A stretch of 64,000 nucleotides of DNA, taken from contig OZ242287.1 of NCBI GenBank assembly GCA_965207495.1, positions 4,526,001-4,590,000 on the forward strand, read 5' to 3'. Source of the DNA: Bin5 sp965207495. GTDB taxonomy: Bacteria; Chloroflexota; Anaerolineae; Caldilineales; Caldilineaceae. How positions within the stretch are numbered: position 1 is the stretch's first letter; every line of letters starts with the position of its first letter. A program made the translations under genes and the position numbers. Below are positions 8,814-19,217 of this stretch, one piece after another. The notes under the pieces were generated by a model. It made no database searches, was not told where the DNA came from, and saw only the letters and a program-made list of their open reading frames with translations.

Positions 8814-9069
8814 CTGTTCCGTCTGACAGAATGAGTACAAGAAAGAGACGCTGCTGCACCCTGCGGCCTCTCTGTCCATCTATACCTCGAAGTCGATTCG
8901 CAATCGCGAAAGTTTCGAATTCCCCAATATTCTGATTCGGGCAGCGGCCGCATTTTGGAGCCGGCGAAACTCTCTGAATCGTATCTCTACTGCCAGTCGC
9001 GCAGCGCAGCAGACCTTGGCAGTCTGAATTTCACTCCTCTCTGACGGCACATATGTTATTTTTTGGCGC

Positions 9070-9098
9070 TTGACATAACCTGTCTGCCTATGGATAAT
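9070..9098 (+). promoter_or_regulatory. Sigma-70 promoter driving the third cassette
   Basis: TTGACA at 9070-9075, a 17-base spacer, and GATAAT at 9093-9098: near consensus in sequence and exact in spacing. The predicted start near 9105 leaves a short leader before the ATG at 9128. With the hairpin at 8768-8813, this gives the third cassette and probably the ferritin-like gene their own transcript. Confidence 0.8.
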
Positions 9099-9127
9099 TC
9101 ACTCAAAATCCCCTGCGGGAGACAGTC

Positions 9128-9919
9128 ATGAAAATACTCATCACCGGCATCACCGGTACCATCGGCAGTTTCCTGGCGCCTGAATTAGCCCGCGACCACG
9201 ATGTACACGGCATCGACCTTCTCCCCTCGGACTGGCCCAACTCTACGCAGGCCGACCTCTGCGAGCCGGACGCGCTGCCGCCCGTCTTCGAGGGCATGGA
9301 CGTGGTAATTCACCTGGCTGCCGACCCCCGCCACGAGGTCGAAATCGGCTGGGATGAGCTGACAAACCCCAACCTCATCGCCACCGCGCGCATGTACGAC
9401 GCCGCCCACGACGCCGGCGTTCGCCGCGTCATCTTCGCCAGCTCGATGCACACTATGGGCGGCTACGAGTTTGACGAGCCCTACCTCTCCATCGTTTCCG
9501 GCCGCCTTGACGGCCTGGATCCTGCCTCCATCCCACTCGTCAAAGGCGACGATCCGGGCAGGCCGGACAGCCGCTACGGCGCCACCAAGATCTTCGGCGA
9601 GTCATTGGGCCGCTACTACACCGAGGGCGGCAACATCGACCGTCCCGACGAGCGCCCGATGGAGGTCATCTGTGTCCGTCTGGGCACTTCGCCACCATGG
9701 AACCGCCCCGGCAGTGGCTACCGCTCGCTGGTGAGCTGGTTTAGCCACCGCGATGCCGCCGGCTTCTTTCGCGCCTGCGTAGAACGCCCCAACATAAACT
9801 ACGAAATCATCTATGGGGCGTCCAACAACAAGTGGAAAATTTACGACACACCCTACGCCTGGGAACTGCTCGACTTCATGCCCGTCGACAGCGCCGACGA
9901 CCATTGGCGTAGGGAGTAA
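9128..9919 (+). CDS. Uronate-dehydrogenase-like NAD-dependent SDR, copy 3
   Basis: 263 residues, the closest relative of copy 1 (about 30 substitutions by eye, no gaps). TGITGTIG loop, FASSMH serine and YGATK pair intact. Differences cluster at residues 185-200 (TSPPWNRPGSGYR here), where uronate dehydrogenases bind the sugar, so the copies may have diverged in substrate. ATG follows GCGGGAGACAGTC. The partner propeller starts 52 bases on, with an intergenic sequence nearly matching that of copy 1 (CACACCGGAGGACAACCGAT). Confidence 0.8.
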   Translation: MKILITGITGTIGSFLAPELARDHDVHGIDLLPSDWPNSTQADLCEPDALPPVFEGMDVVIHLAADPRHEVEIGWDELTNPNLIATARMYDAAHDAGVRRVIFASSMHTMGGYEFDEPYLSIVSGRLDGLDPASIPLVKGDDPGRPDSRYGATKIFGESLGRYYTEGGNIDRPDERPMEVICVRLGTSPPWNRPGSGYRSLVSWFSHRDAAGFFRACVERPNINYEIIYGASNNKWKIYDTPYAWELLDFMPVDSADDHWRRE

Positions 9920-9970
9920 CTTTTACCCCACCGCGCCGCGATTGCGCGCCACACCGGAGGACAACCGATT

Positions 9971-10867
9971 ATGACAGTTGGATATGGCGATTTCCGCTAT
10001 GAACTGGACGATTCCTGGCCTACAGTGCCCGAAGGATGGGTGCTCGGTTCGGTGCCCGACGTGGCAATCGATTCGCGCGATCGCGTTTTTGTCTTCTGCC
10101 GCCAGAAACACCCCGTGGTGGCGTTTGAGGCCGATACAGGGAAATTCATCACCTCCTGGGGTGAAGGTGAATTCACTGAGCCGCACGGCATCTTCATCGA
10201 CACCGACGACTATGTATGGGTCACCGACCGCCAGGAGCACGTCGTCACAAAACACACGCAGCACGGCGAAAAACTACTCGAACTGGGCCGCCGCGGCTGG
10301 GCCATGATGACCGTCACGCCCTACGGCACCACCCTGGACCCGCCCTTCAACATGCCCGCCGGCGTGGCCATCGCCAGCGACGGCAGCATCTTCACCGCCG
10401 ACGGCTACGGCAACCGCCAGGTCCATCGATTCTCCGCCGAGGGCGAACTTGAGTTGTCCTGGGGAACCTCCGGAATAGAGCCGGGCCAGTTCGCGCTCGT
10501 ACACCAGATCGGCATCGACTCGCAGGACCGCGTTCTGATCTGTGACCGCGAGTCCAGCCGCATCCAGTTCTTCGACCACGAGGGTGAATTCATCACGATG
10601 TGGGAAGACGTGAACGGCCCCGGCGACGTCTACTGCAGCCCCGACCAACTGATCTACGTCGCCGAGCAGGGCGGCTCGCTCGGCAAAGGCCCCGCGCCCA
10701 TTGGCGTCTCGATCTTCCACGAGTCCGGCGAGCTGGTCGGCCGCTTCCGCGGCGAGGAAACCGGCCTCTCCATGCCGCACGGCATCTGGTGCGATTCGAA
10801 GGGAAACATTTTTGTAGCGGAGCTGGGCACCGAAGGAAACAAAGCCCGCAAGTTCGTCAAAATCTGA
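9971..10867 (+). CDS. NHL-repeat beta-propeller protein, copy 3
   Basis: 298 residues, near-identical in architecture to copy 1, including the SLGKGPAP loop and the C-terminal FVAELGTEGNKARKFVKI. Blade motifs include DVAIDSRDRVFVFCRQK, GIFIDTDDYVWVTDRQEH and QIGIDSQDRVLICDRESSR. No signal peptide. Shares the GGAGGACAACCGATT translation leader with copy 1. Proposed, but not demonstrated, to act on the product of the SDR encoded just upstream. Confidence 0.75.
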   Translation: MTVGYGDFRYELDDSWPTVPEGWVLGSVPDVAIDSRDRVFVFCRQKHPVVAFEADTGKFITSWGEGEFTEPHGIFIDTDDYVWVTDRQEHVVTKHTQHGEKLLELGRRGWAMMTVTPYGTTLDPPFNMPAGVAIASDGSIFTADGYGNRQVHRFSAEGELELSWGTSGIEPGQFALVHQIGIDSQDRVLICDRESSRIQFFDHEGEFITMWEDVNGPGDVYCSPDQLIYVAEQGGSLGKGPAPIGVSIFHESGELVGRFRGEETGLSMPHGIWCDSKGNIFVAELGTEGNKARKFVKI

Positions 10868-10979
10868 CAAGACACGAGCAGAATCGCTTCCCGTCCTCAA
10901 TCTGAAGAAAAGCAGGATATGGGGCTGATCCCTTACCCAGGTGCGTGTTTACCTGGTCTGACGAGGTAGAAGTAAACCA

Positions 10980-12311
10980 ATGAACGCGACTGCACCGCCG
11001 ATAGCCGGTCTCTGTACCTATGGGGAGGGCGGCAAGCTGGGCTACAGTGTTGAACGCACTGTACAGTTGCTGCGGCGCTATCTGTTTATCGAGAGCCAGA
11101 CGATGCGCTGCCTGGTCGCCCACCTGAACGGCGTGCCCGAGTGGGAGGTGAAATGCGGCCTTTCGCTCCACCTCTGGCAGGACGCAGAACATTGCACCTG
11201 GCTGCGAGACCGCGTAAAGGAGATGCGCACGCCGCCGCTCCACCTGGATCGAATTCCAGACCCGGCCCTGGACGCCTTCTTCCAGGAACTGATCCGTTCC
11301 CGCTCCACGCTTGAGCTGCTGACCGGCGTATACCGGGTGCTCAAACCGGCCACCATCGCGGCCATGCAGCGCCATCTTGCCGAAGCCAACCCGCTGGCCG
11401 ATCAACCTACACGACGTCTGCTCAGATTCATACTGCTTGAGGAAGAAGAGCAGCTCGCCTGGGGCGATCTCACGCTGCGCAGTCTGGTCGAAGAAGAAGA
11501 GAATAACGCAACGGTCGAAGCAGGGGAACAGTGGACCGCGCATCTGCAGGCATACCTGGATGCCGCCGGTGGAATCGCCGCCGATGGTGAACGCGCAATG
11601 GAGATCGAGCTGCCGCCGGCCCGAGCCGAAGAGCCATTCAACCCAATCCGTACCCCGCAAAGAGATGAACGCTTTACCCGGGTGTGGCAGTCACGCGGGC
11701 GCCTCCCCAACGACGACATCTCCGCCACCGAACGAAACTGGTTCCAGCTCTACATGCGGCTGACTGAAATGCACGTCCCGGAACTGATGGCACTGATCAT
11801 CTACGACTGGGACGACCAACCCTGGGAGTTCTACCACGACATGGCCCGCCAGCTCTGGGATGAGGCGCGCCACGCCATGATGGGCGAGATCGCCTTCGAG
11901 TTGAGTGGTCTGAACTGGGCGGCAGTTCCGCACGAAATCAGCTTTGGCGAATTTCCTAATACCCAACTCGAGCCCGCCGACCGGCATTGCCTTCTGTGGG
12001 GGATCGAACAGGGACTGATGAAACCGGAGGGGAAACAACTTGAGTACAAGGTCGCCCACGAATCGGGCGACCCACTGTCGACTACGTTTCAAGACTTTGA
12101 TTGGGCTGACGAGGTTCTGCATGCCCAGATAGGACGCAGATGGCTGCTGCCGGCCTTTGAATCGATGGATGCCTTGCAGCAGCGCTACCAAGAGGTTCTG
12201 GCGCGCTTCCAGGCTATCCTCGAACAGGACCAGGCGTTGCCAAGATCGGAATGGTGGGATGCCTTCTATCAGCAGGTACCTCACCAGGACAAACAGGAAG
12301 AAACAGTTTGA
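10980..12311 (+). CDS. Ferritin-like protein with two putative diiron helical bundles
   Basis: 443 residues, strongly helical, no signal peptide. Metal-binding-type motifs appear in both halves. N-terminal half: Glu38 (FIES), the DAEHCTWLRDR helix (68-77) and an EEEE run (154-157). C-terminal half: Glu263/Glu268 (TEMHVPE), Glu295-x2-His298 in DEARHAMM, and Glu378-x2-His381 in DEVLHAQIG. The paired ExxH helices are typical of ferritin-like diiron proteins (oxygenases, oxidases and DUF455-type proteins). The two halves suggest duplicated bundles. It follows the third cassette by 112 bases and precedes the ABC transporter, so a role in oxidising the imported compound is plausible. I do not recognise a characterised homologue. 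Confidence 0.6.
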   Translation: MNATAPPIAGLCTYGEGGKLGYSVERTVQLLRRYLFIESQTMRCLVAHLNGVPEWEVKCGLSLHLWQDAEHCTWLRDRVKEMRTPPLHLDRIPDPALDAFFQELIRSRSTLELLTGVYRVLKPATIAAMQRHLAEANPLADQPTRRLLRFILLEEEEQLAWGDLTLRSLVEEEENNATVEAGEQWTAHLQAYLDAAGGIAADGERAMEIELPPARAEEPFNPIRTPQRDERFTRVWQSRGRLPNDDISATERNWFQLYMRLTEMHVPELMALIIYDWDDQPWEFYHDMARQLWDEARHAMMGEIAFELSGLNWAAVPHEISFGEFPNTQLEPADRHCLLWGIEQGLMKPEGKQLEYKVAHESGDPLSTTFQDFDWADEVLHAQIGRRWLLPAFESMDALQQRYQEVLARFQAILEQDQALPRSEWWDAFYQQVPHQDKQEETV

Positions 12312-12446
12312 CAATTTGTTCGGTACTTTGCCTGGCGCTGACGCCTGGCCGGGAACTCGAACGCATAGAACCGGACCATTAACCAGAGGTGAATCCATCC
12401 AGTTGACCCAAGTAAGTTTTCTCATTTCCACAAAGGAGGGAAAGAG

Positions 12447-14510
12447 ATGAAGCAGACCAAGTATTCATGGCTGTTGGGGATCGTGATGGTAGTAGCTCTT
12501 GTACTTTCGGGGTGTGTGGGCGCAGACGAGCCCGCCGAACCGGCCGAGGAGATGGCCGCCCCCGCCGAGGAGGCGGAAGAGTCTTCCGAGCTACCTCAGA
12601 TCGTCCCGATTGAAGGGCCGGACATAATCCTCGATGAGGCAATGTGGCCCACAGAATTCAGTGAAGCGCCGATACTGGCGGAAATGGTCGCAGCTGGCGA
12701 TCTGCCCCCGGTCGAGGAACGCCTGCCGTCAGATCCAATGGTCATCAAGCCATTGAATGAAATCGGCCAGTACGGCGGCACCTGGCGGCGCGGCTTCACC
12801 GGCCCCGCCGACGGCGAGAACATGATGCGCATCAATAACTCGTCGCGCCTCCTTGCATGGGATTACTCCGGTTCCTACATCGTTCCCAGCCTGCTTGCCA
12901 GTTGGGACATCCAGGATGACGGTCGCAAGTACATCCTCCATCTCCGTGAAGGCGCAAAGTGGTCCGATGGCATGCCTTTCACCGCCGACGACTTCCTCTT
13001 CTGGTATGAGGACGTCGCCCTGAACGAAGACATCTTCCCCAGCCCGCCGCCCGAAATGGTTATCGCCGGCGAACCGGGCCTGATGGAAAAGATTGACGAC
13101 TATACGATCTCCTACACCTTCAAGGAGCCGTATCCCCTCTTCCTCGACATCCTCGCAGGCCATAACATGGTCGCGGCAGCCCCCGAAGGCAGCCTGGGAA
13201 CAGGCGGCGGCGGCTACGCAGCCAAGCATTACATGAGCCAGTTCCTGCCCAAGTACTCCTCTGAAGAAGAGGTGACCGCGATGGCCGAGGAGTTGGGATT
13301 CGAAAGCTGGCTGGATATGTATCTCTTCCATTCCTATCCCGCCCGCAACCCGGACCTGCCGGTGATGAGCCCCTGGGTCACGGATCGCCCCGTCATCGAT
13401 CCCATCTGGTCGATGAAGCGCAACCCCTTCTACTGGGCAGTCGACACGGAAGGCAATCAGCTCCCCTACATCGACGAGATCGTGATCAATCTTGCCGAGG
13501 ATAGAGAAGTCCTCCTCCTGCGCGCCCTCGCAGGCGAAATTGACTTCCAGGGTCGCCACATCAGCATCTCGAGGCTGCCCGTCCTCATCGAGAACATGGA
13601 AACAGGCGACTACAGGGTCGATATTGGGCGTGGATTCTGTCATTCGGCCGGTTTCCACTTCAATCATAGCTACGACGGAGACGCCGAGATTCAGCAGTGG
13701 ATCCGAAACGTAGAATTCCGTCGAGCCCTTTCAATAGGGATCGATCGCGACCAGATCAACGAAGCCTATTTCCTCGGCTTGGGCGTGGGCGGCTCTGTGA
13801 TGTGTTCACCCGACCTGCCCTCGACCGCAGGTGAAGAATTCGTGACCAGGTGGGCGACCCACGAGCCCGATCAGGCCAATGAAATGCTGGACGCCATTGG
13901 GCTGACCGAGAAGGACGACGAAGGATTCCGCCTGCGGATGGACGGTTCCGGTAACCGTCTGCGCATCGAGATCGGCATGGTTGCAGGCGGCAACGAGCCC
14001 ATCGCCGAAATGGTGAAAGACCACTGGAAGGATATCGGCATCTGGGCAGACCTCAAGGCCCAGGAGCGCAGCCTGTTCGAAACCGAAGCTCGCGCCAACA
14101 AGCACCAGATCGGCATCTGGGGCAACGGCGGTGCTTCGCAGCTCTGGCTCTACCCGCGCCATGTCCTACCTGTGAATACGAACGAGGCGTACATGGGGCC
14201 GGAGATCGCCAGATGGTTCGTCAGCGGTGGCGAGGATGGCATGGCGCCACCCTATCCCGAGATGGAAAGAGCGCTTGAACTGTTCAGGCAGGGCGCCTCC
14301 GTGTCCGCCGAAGAGCGCAACAAAATCGGCCAGGAGATCTGGAGCCTAGTGGTTGACCAGGTGTGGACCATAGGTACCGTCGGCCAGTCCGCCGGTGTCT
14401 CCGTCACCAAGAACAACATGGGCAATGTTCCCAGACGAGGCTGCCCGGCGCAGCACTGCCGGACGCCTGCCAGCGGCCATCCGCCGACCTGGTTCTTCAC
14501 CGATCAGTAG
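12447..14510 (+). CDS. ABC transporter substrate-binding lipoprotein (SBP_bac_5 family)
   Basis: 687 residues. A signal peptide ends in lipobox LSGC with Cys23, followed by an acidic Ala/Glu/Pro tether. The mature part is a large Dpp/Opp-type binding protein: GGTWRRGF near the N-terminus, WDIQDDGRKYILHLREGAKW (typical of the family), then WSDGMPFTADDFLFW. The ATG is preceded by AAAGGAGGGAAAGAG, an excellent ribosome-binding site. It would capture peptides, opines or oligosaccharides outside the membrane for the permeases encoded after it. It is longer than E. coli DppA, as in many Chloroflexota and Thermotogota oligosaccharide-binding members. Confidence 0.9.
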   Translation: MKQTKYSWLLGIVMVVALVLSGCVGADEPAEPAEEMAAPAEEAEESSELPQIVPIEGPDIILDEAMWPTEFSEAPILAEMVAAGDLPPVEERLPSDPMVIKPLNEIGQYGGTWRRGFTGPADGENMMRINNSSRLLAWDYSGSYIVPSLLASWDIQDDGRKYILHLREGAKWSDGMPFTADDFLFWYEDVALNEDIFPSPPPEMVIAGEPGLMEKIDDYTISYTFKEPYPLFLDILAGHNMVAAAPEGSLGTGGGGYAAKHYMSQFLPKYSSEEEVTAMAEELGFESWLDMYLFHSYPARNPDLPVMSPWVTDRPVIDPIWSMKRNPFYWAVDTEGNQLPYIDEIVINLAEDREVLLLRALAGEIDFQGRHISISRLPVLIENMETGDYRVDIGRGFCHSAGFHFNHSYDGDAEIQQWIRNVEFRRALSIGIDRDQINEAYFLGLGVGGSVMCSPDLPSTAGEEFVTRWATHEPDQANEMLDAIGLTEKDDEGFRLRMDGSGNRLRIEIGMVAGGNEPIAEMVKDHWKDIGIWADLKAQERSLFETEARANKHQIGIWGNGGASQLWLYPRHVLPVNTNEAYMGPEIARWFVSGGEDGMAPPYPEMERALELFRQGASVSAEERNKIGQEIWSLVVDQVWTIGTVGQSAGVSVTKNNMGNVPRRGCPAQHCRTPASGHPPTWFFTDQ

Positions 14511-14520
14511 AAGCTGAAAC

Positions 14521-14670
14521 GCATCGCCTCCTGTGTGACGGGGGCGATGCCTCGTACCTTGCCGGTTTGAGGCCGGTCCACTGCTTCAGCCCTGATTCAA
14601 GCAGTGGAACTGTCGACATATGACCGGTATGAACTCTCCCGGGCGCCCTATCCGGGTCTGCCCGGGAGTT
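14521..14670 (+). promoter_or_regulatory. Three consecutive hairpins between binding-protein and permease genes
   Basis: Inverted repeats: GCATCGCC/GGCGATGC (14521-14528 and 14543-14550), CCACTGCTT/AAGCAGTGG (14578-14586 and 14599-14607), and AACTC-CCCGGGC/GCCCGGGAGTT with one bulged T (14632-14644 and 14660-14670). None has a T tract. Such structures commonly lower expression of permeases relative to the binding protein by attenuation or mRNA protection. Confidence 0.6.
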
Positions 14671-14728
14671 ACTTGCCCCCCAACGTAACGAGTCGCGTAG
14701 TTTAGCTGCCTGTCGCGGAGGCTGTCGG

Positions 14729-15718
14729 ATGCTCGCATACTTTGCTCGTCGCGCCGTCTTGGCCATTTTCACACTGTGGGCCGTTTCGGTGCTCTCCTTC
14801 ATCATCATCCAGCTCCCTCCCGGAGACTTTGTCGACGCCTACATGGCCCAGCTGGCTGTCATGGAGACTGATGTTTCGGAGCAGCAGATGGAGGCCATGC
14901 GCCGCCAGTACGCTCTGGACAGGCCAATCCACGAACAGTACCTGAGGTGGGTTGGCAATATGCTCCAAGGCCACTTCGGTGTCTCCATGTTGTGGAAGCA
15001 GTCGGTCCGAGATGTGATCGGAGACAGGCTGGCCATGACCATGGCAGTCTCACTGGGGGCGGTCCTGCTTACTTGGGCGATTGCCGTACCCATCGGAATC
15101 TATTCGGCAGTGCGTCAGTATTCTCTCGGCGACTATGTTTTCACCTTTGTCGGTTTCATCGGTCTGGGCGTACCCAATTTCCTCCTGGCTCTGGTGCTGA
15201 TGTACCTGGGCTTCTACCTTTTCGGGGCGAATGTCGGCGGCCTGTTCTCTCCGGAATACCAGCTGGAACCTTGGAGTTGGGGCAAAGTTAGGGACCTCCT
15301 CTATCATCTTCCTCTGCCTGCATTTGTTGTCGCCCTCAGCGGTACCGCAGAGTTAATCCGCGTACTGCGCGCCAATCTGCTTGACGAGCTACGCAAGCCT
15401 TATGTGATAACGGCGCGGGCGATGGGGCTGGCCGAGCACCGCCTGATTCTCAAGTTTCCGGTGCGCGTCGCTCTCAATCCCTTTGTCAGCACGATTGGCT
15501 ATCTGTTGCCCTACATCCTGTCCGGCAGTGTTATCGTGTCTGTCGTTTTGAGCCTGCCGACGGTTGGGCCGATTCTGTTGGGATCGCTCATCGCCCAGGA
15601 CATGTTCCTGGCCGGAACGATTGTCCTGATGCTCGGCTCGATGACCGTCATCGGCACTTTTTTGTCCGACATGCTGCTGATGTGGATCGATCCGCGCATA
15701 CGTCTTGGCATGATTTAG
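14729..15718 (+). CDS. ABC transporter permease, DppB/OppB type
   Basis: 329 residues with six predicted membrane segments. The N-terminus (FARRAVLAIFTLWAVSVLSF) and RYALDRPIHEQYLRWVGN are typical of DppB-like permeases. The EAA-type cytoplasmic loop that docks onto the ATPase is at about 225-245 (YVITARAMGLAEHRLILKF). ATG is preceded by CGGAGGCTGTCGG. First of the two membrane subunits, followed by the DppC-type gene. Confidence 0.9.
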   Translation: MLAYFARRAVLAIFTLWAVSVLSFIIIQLPPGDFVDAYMAQLAVMETDVSEQQMEAMRRQYALDRPIHEQYLRWVGNMLQGHFGVSMLWKQSVRDVIGDRLAMTMAVSLGAVLLTWAIAVPIGIYSAVRQYSLGDYVFTFVGFIGLGVPNFLLALVLMYLGFYLFGANVGGLFSPEYQLEPWSWGKVRDLLYHLPLPAFVVALSGTAELIRVLRANLLDELRKPYVITARAMGLAEHRLILKFPVRVALNPFVSTIGYLLPYILSGSVIVSVVLSLPTVGPILLGSLIAQDMFLAGTIVLMLGSMTVIGTFLSDMLLMWIDPRIRLGMI

Positions 15719-15789
15719 TAAGAGAAATTTAGTAAGAGAACAATTGTAGCTGGAATCTGACGACCGTTTCCTGAACAGTCCTCTTGGCA

Positions 15790-16932
15790 ATGACCACTGA
15801 GCAAAGAGCTGCAATAGGTGAAGAACAGATAGCTGTCGACAGCGAAGAGCGAATCTTCGTTGCCGGCCAGATGCAGCTGATGTGGTGGCGGTTTCGCAAG
15901 CACCGCGTCGCGGTGGTAGCGACCGTAATTGTCGCTGCCTTCTACATCGTCGTGGTGGGCGCTGATTTTTTTGCCTACACCGACCCCGAATCTACCGAAG
16001 CCTACCGCTCCCTGATGCCGCCTCAACCCGTACGCTTCTTTGACGACGGCAGATTCAGCCCCCATGTTTACCAGGTCGATGGAAAACGCGATCTGAGAAC
16101 ATTCCAACGCGTCTACGAAGCAGATCCTGACCGCAAGATTCGGGTTCGCCTCTTTGCGCGCGGCTACAAATACGATTTCCTGGGATTCATTCCCTCCGAC
16201 CTCCATCTCTTCGGCGTTGAGGGCGCCAGCGTGGAGGAGTCACTGTTCGTCCTTGGAACGGACTCCTTGGGCCGCGACGTCTGGTCCCGGCTCATATATG
16301 CCACGCGCACCTCCCTGACGATTGGGCTGGTCGCCGTTGCTCTCAGCCTCGTGCTCGGGGTAATACTGGGAGGGATATCGGGCTTTTACGGCGGCGTCGC
16401 GGACACCATCATCCAACGCCTCATCGAGATACTGCGCTCAATCCCTACCATCCCGCTGTGGATGGGACTGGCGGCAGCCGTCCCCAGACAGTGGAGCGTT
16501 GAGCAGGTCTACTTTGCCATTACCATCGTTATCGCTTTACGGGGATGGACCGGTCTGGCGCGGGAAGTGCGCGGCCGCTTCCTGTCACTGCGCGAAGAGG
16601 ACTTTGTAACAGCCGCCGAACTGGCCGGATGCAGCCGCAAACGCATCATCTTCCGCCATATGGTGCCCTCTTTCCAGAGCCACATCATCGCCACCGTTAC
16701 CTTGTCTGTGCCGGCCATGATCCTGGCGGAGACGGCACTGAGTTTTCTCGGTCTGGGTCTGCGCCCGCCTGCCATCAGTTGGGGCGTCATGCTCCAGCAG
16801 GCACAGAATGTCGAGACAGTCGCCCTGTCGCCCTGGCTGCTCTTGCCGGCGATTCCCGTCGTTGTCGTGATCCTGGCCTTCAACTTCATGGGCGACGGAT
16901 TGCGCGATGCAGCCGATCCCTATGGCATATAA
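15790..16932 (+). CDS. ABC transporter permease, DppC/OppC type
   Basis: About 380 residues from the ATG at 15790; a TTG at 15784 would add two. After the first membrane segment (VAVVATVIVAAFYIVVVG) there is an unusually long outer loop of roughly 100 residues before LGTDSLGRDVWSRL, where DppC proteins normally begin their core. The remaining segments and EAA loop (EEDFVTAAELAGCSRKRIIF) are canonical. No strong ribosome-binding site is visible. Partner of the DppB-like protein. Confidence 0.88.
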   Translation: MTTEQRAAIGEEQIAVDSEERIFVAGQMQLMWWRFRKHRVAVVATVIVAAFYIVVVGADFFAYTDPESTEAYRSLMPPQPVRFFDDGRFSPHVYQVDGKRDLRTFQRVYEADPDRKIRVRLFARGYKYDFLGFIPSDLHLFGVEGASVEESLFVLGTDSLGRDVWSRLIYATRTSLTIGLVAVALSLVLGVILGGISGFYGGVADTIIQRLIEILRSIPTIPLWMGLAAAVPRQWSVEQVYFAITIVIALRGWTGLAREVRGRFLSLREEDFVTAAELAGCSRKRIIFRHMVPSFQSHIIATVTLSVPAMILAETALSFLGLGLRPPAISWGVMLQQAQNVETVALSPWLLLPAIPVVVVILAFNFMGDGLRDAADPYGI

Positions 16933-16989
16933 TCTTCTGACTCGCGACACTAAGTGTTGGCCGGCCGCTGACAACCTGCCTACTATCTG

Positions 16990-18024
16990 ATGCAAAACGA
17001 ACACCAACCGGTCCTGTCGGTACGCAATCTCAAAACAAACTTTTTCACCGACGAAGGAGTCGTCCGCGCCGTCGACGGCGCCAGCTTCGACGTTCACCTT
17101 GGCCGGACACTCGGCATCGTCGGTGAGAGCGGCTGTGGCAAAAGCGTAACCGCCCTTTCCATACTGCGCATCGTCCCTCGACCCGGCCGCATCGTCGAAG
17201 GGGAGATCCTGCTGCGCCAGGAGACTGAAAGTGGTCAGTCGCAGGAGGTGGCCCTGAATTCGCTGGGCGAAAACAGTAGGGAGATGCGTTCAATTCGCGG
17301 TGCCGAGATCGCGCTCGTCTTCCAGGAGCCGATGACCTCGCTCAGCCCCGTTCACACGATCGGCAATCAGATTATCGGCGCCGCCCGCCTGCACCGCCAG
17401 CTCTCGAAACAGGAAGCCCGCGAGTTGGTGGTCGAACTGCTTGGCCTCGTAGGAATCCCTCGCGCCGAGACGGCCGTGGACTCCTATCCCATGCAACTCA
17501 GCGGTGGCATGCGCCAGCGCGCCCTGATCGCGCTCGCCCTTTCCTGCGACCCCAGAATCCTCATCGCCGACGAACCGACGACCGCCCTGGACGTGACCAC
17601 CCAGGCCCAGATCCTCGATCTCCTGCGCTCCCTCCAGGAACAGAAGGGAATGGCCATCATGCTGATCACCCACGATATGGGCGTGATCGCGGAGATGGCC
17701 GATCAAGTGGTGGTGATGTACCTGGGCCGCGTGGTGGAGGAAGGCCCCGTAGACACCGTATTTGGCGAATCGAAGCACCCTTATACACAGTCCCTGTTGC
17801 GCTCGATCCCTAGCATCCACTCGACGCCCAAAGTACAACTACCCACCATCACTGGAACCATCCCCCACCCATACAACCGCCCGGCCGGATGCCCATTCCA
17901 CCCCCGCTGCCCGGACGTTATTCCGGGCGTCTGCGACAAGCACGAGCCTGACTTACATTCGGTTGGCGATGAGCACCTGGTGAGCTGTTTCCTCTATCAT
18001 CCGGTACCGGAAACCAGCCCGTAG
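16990..18024 (+). CDS. Oligopeptide-type ABC transporter ATPase, DppD/OppD type
   Basis: 344 residues. Walker A GESGCGKS at 45-52, Q-loop in VFQEPMTSL, signature LSGGMRQR near 170, Walker B with DEPTTALD near 195, and H-loop ITHDMG. The C-terminal Oligo_HPY segment with Cys-rich GCPFHPRC is typical of OppD/DppD and can bind an iron-sulfur cluster in some members. It energises the DppB/DppC-like permeases with its partner encoded at 18077. The start has a weak ribosome-binding site. Confidence 0.92.
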   Translation: MQNEHQPVLSVRNLKTNFFTDEGVVRAVDGASFDVHLGRTLGIVGESGCGKSVTALSILRIVPRPGRIVEGEILLRQETESGQSQEVALNSLGENSREMRSIRGAEIALVFQEPMTSLSPVHTIGNQIIGAARLHRQLSKQEARELVVELLGLVGIPRAETAVDSYPMQLSGGMRQRALIALALSCDPRILIADEPTTALDVTTQAQILDLLRSLQEQKGMAIMLITHDMGVIAEMADQVVVMYLGRVVEEGPVDTVFGESKHPYTQSLLRSIPSIHSTPKVQLPTITGTIPHPYNRPAGCPFHPRCPDVIPGVCDKHEPDLHSVGDEHLVSCFLYHPVPETSP

Positions 18025-18076
18025 AGCCCTATTTCGACAACTGGTCGAAAGGTTCCGCTTTAACACAGTTGGCAAA

Positions 18077-19120
<1,044 letters not shown>

Positions 19121-19217
19121 CCGGTGGGGATACCCATTTTGCGACTTGTCGCCTGGCAATTTTTGTCGGCGCGGATCAACACGATTAGAAAGTAGTGACT
19201 AGAGTTGCTTTGATTCC

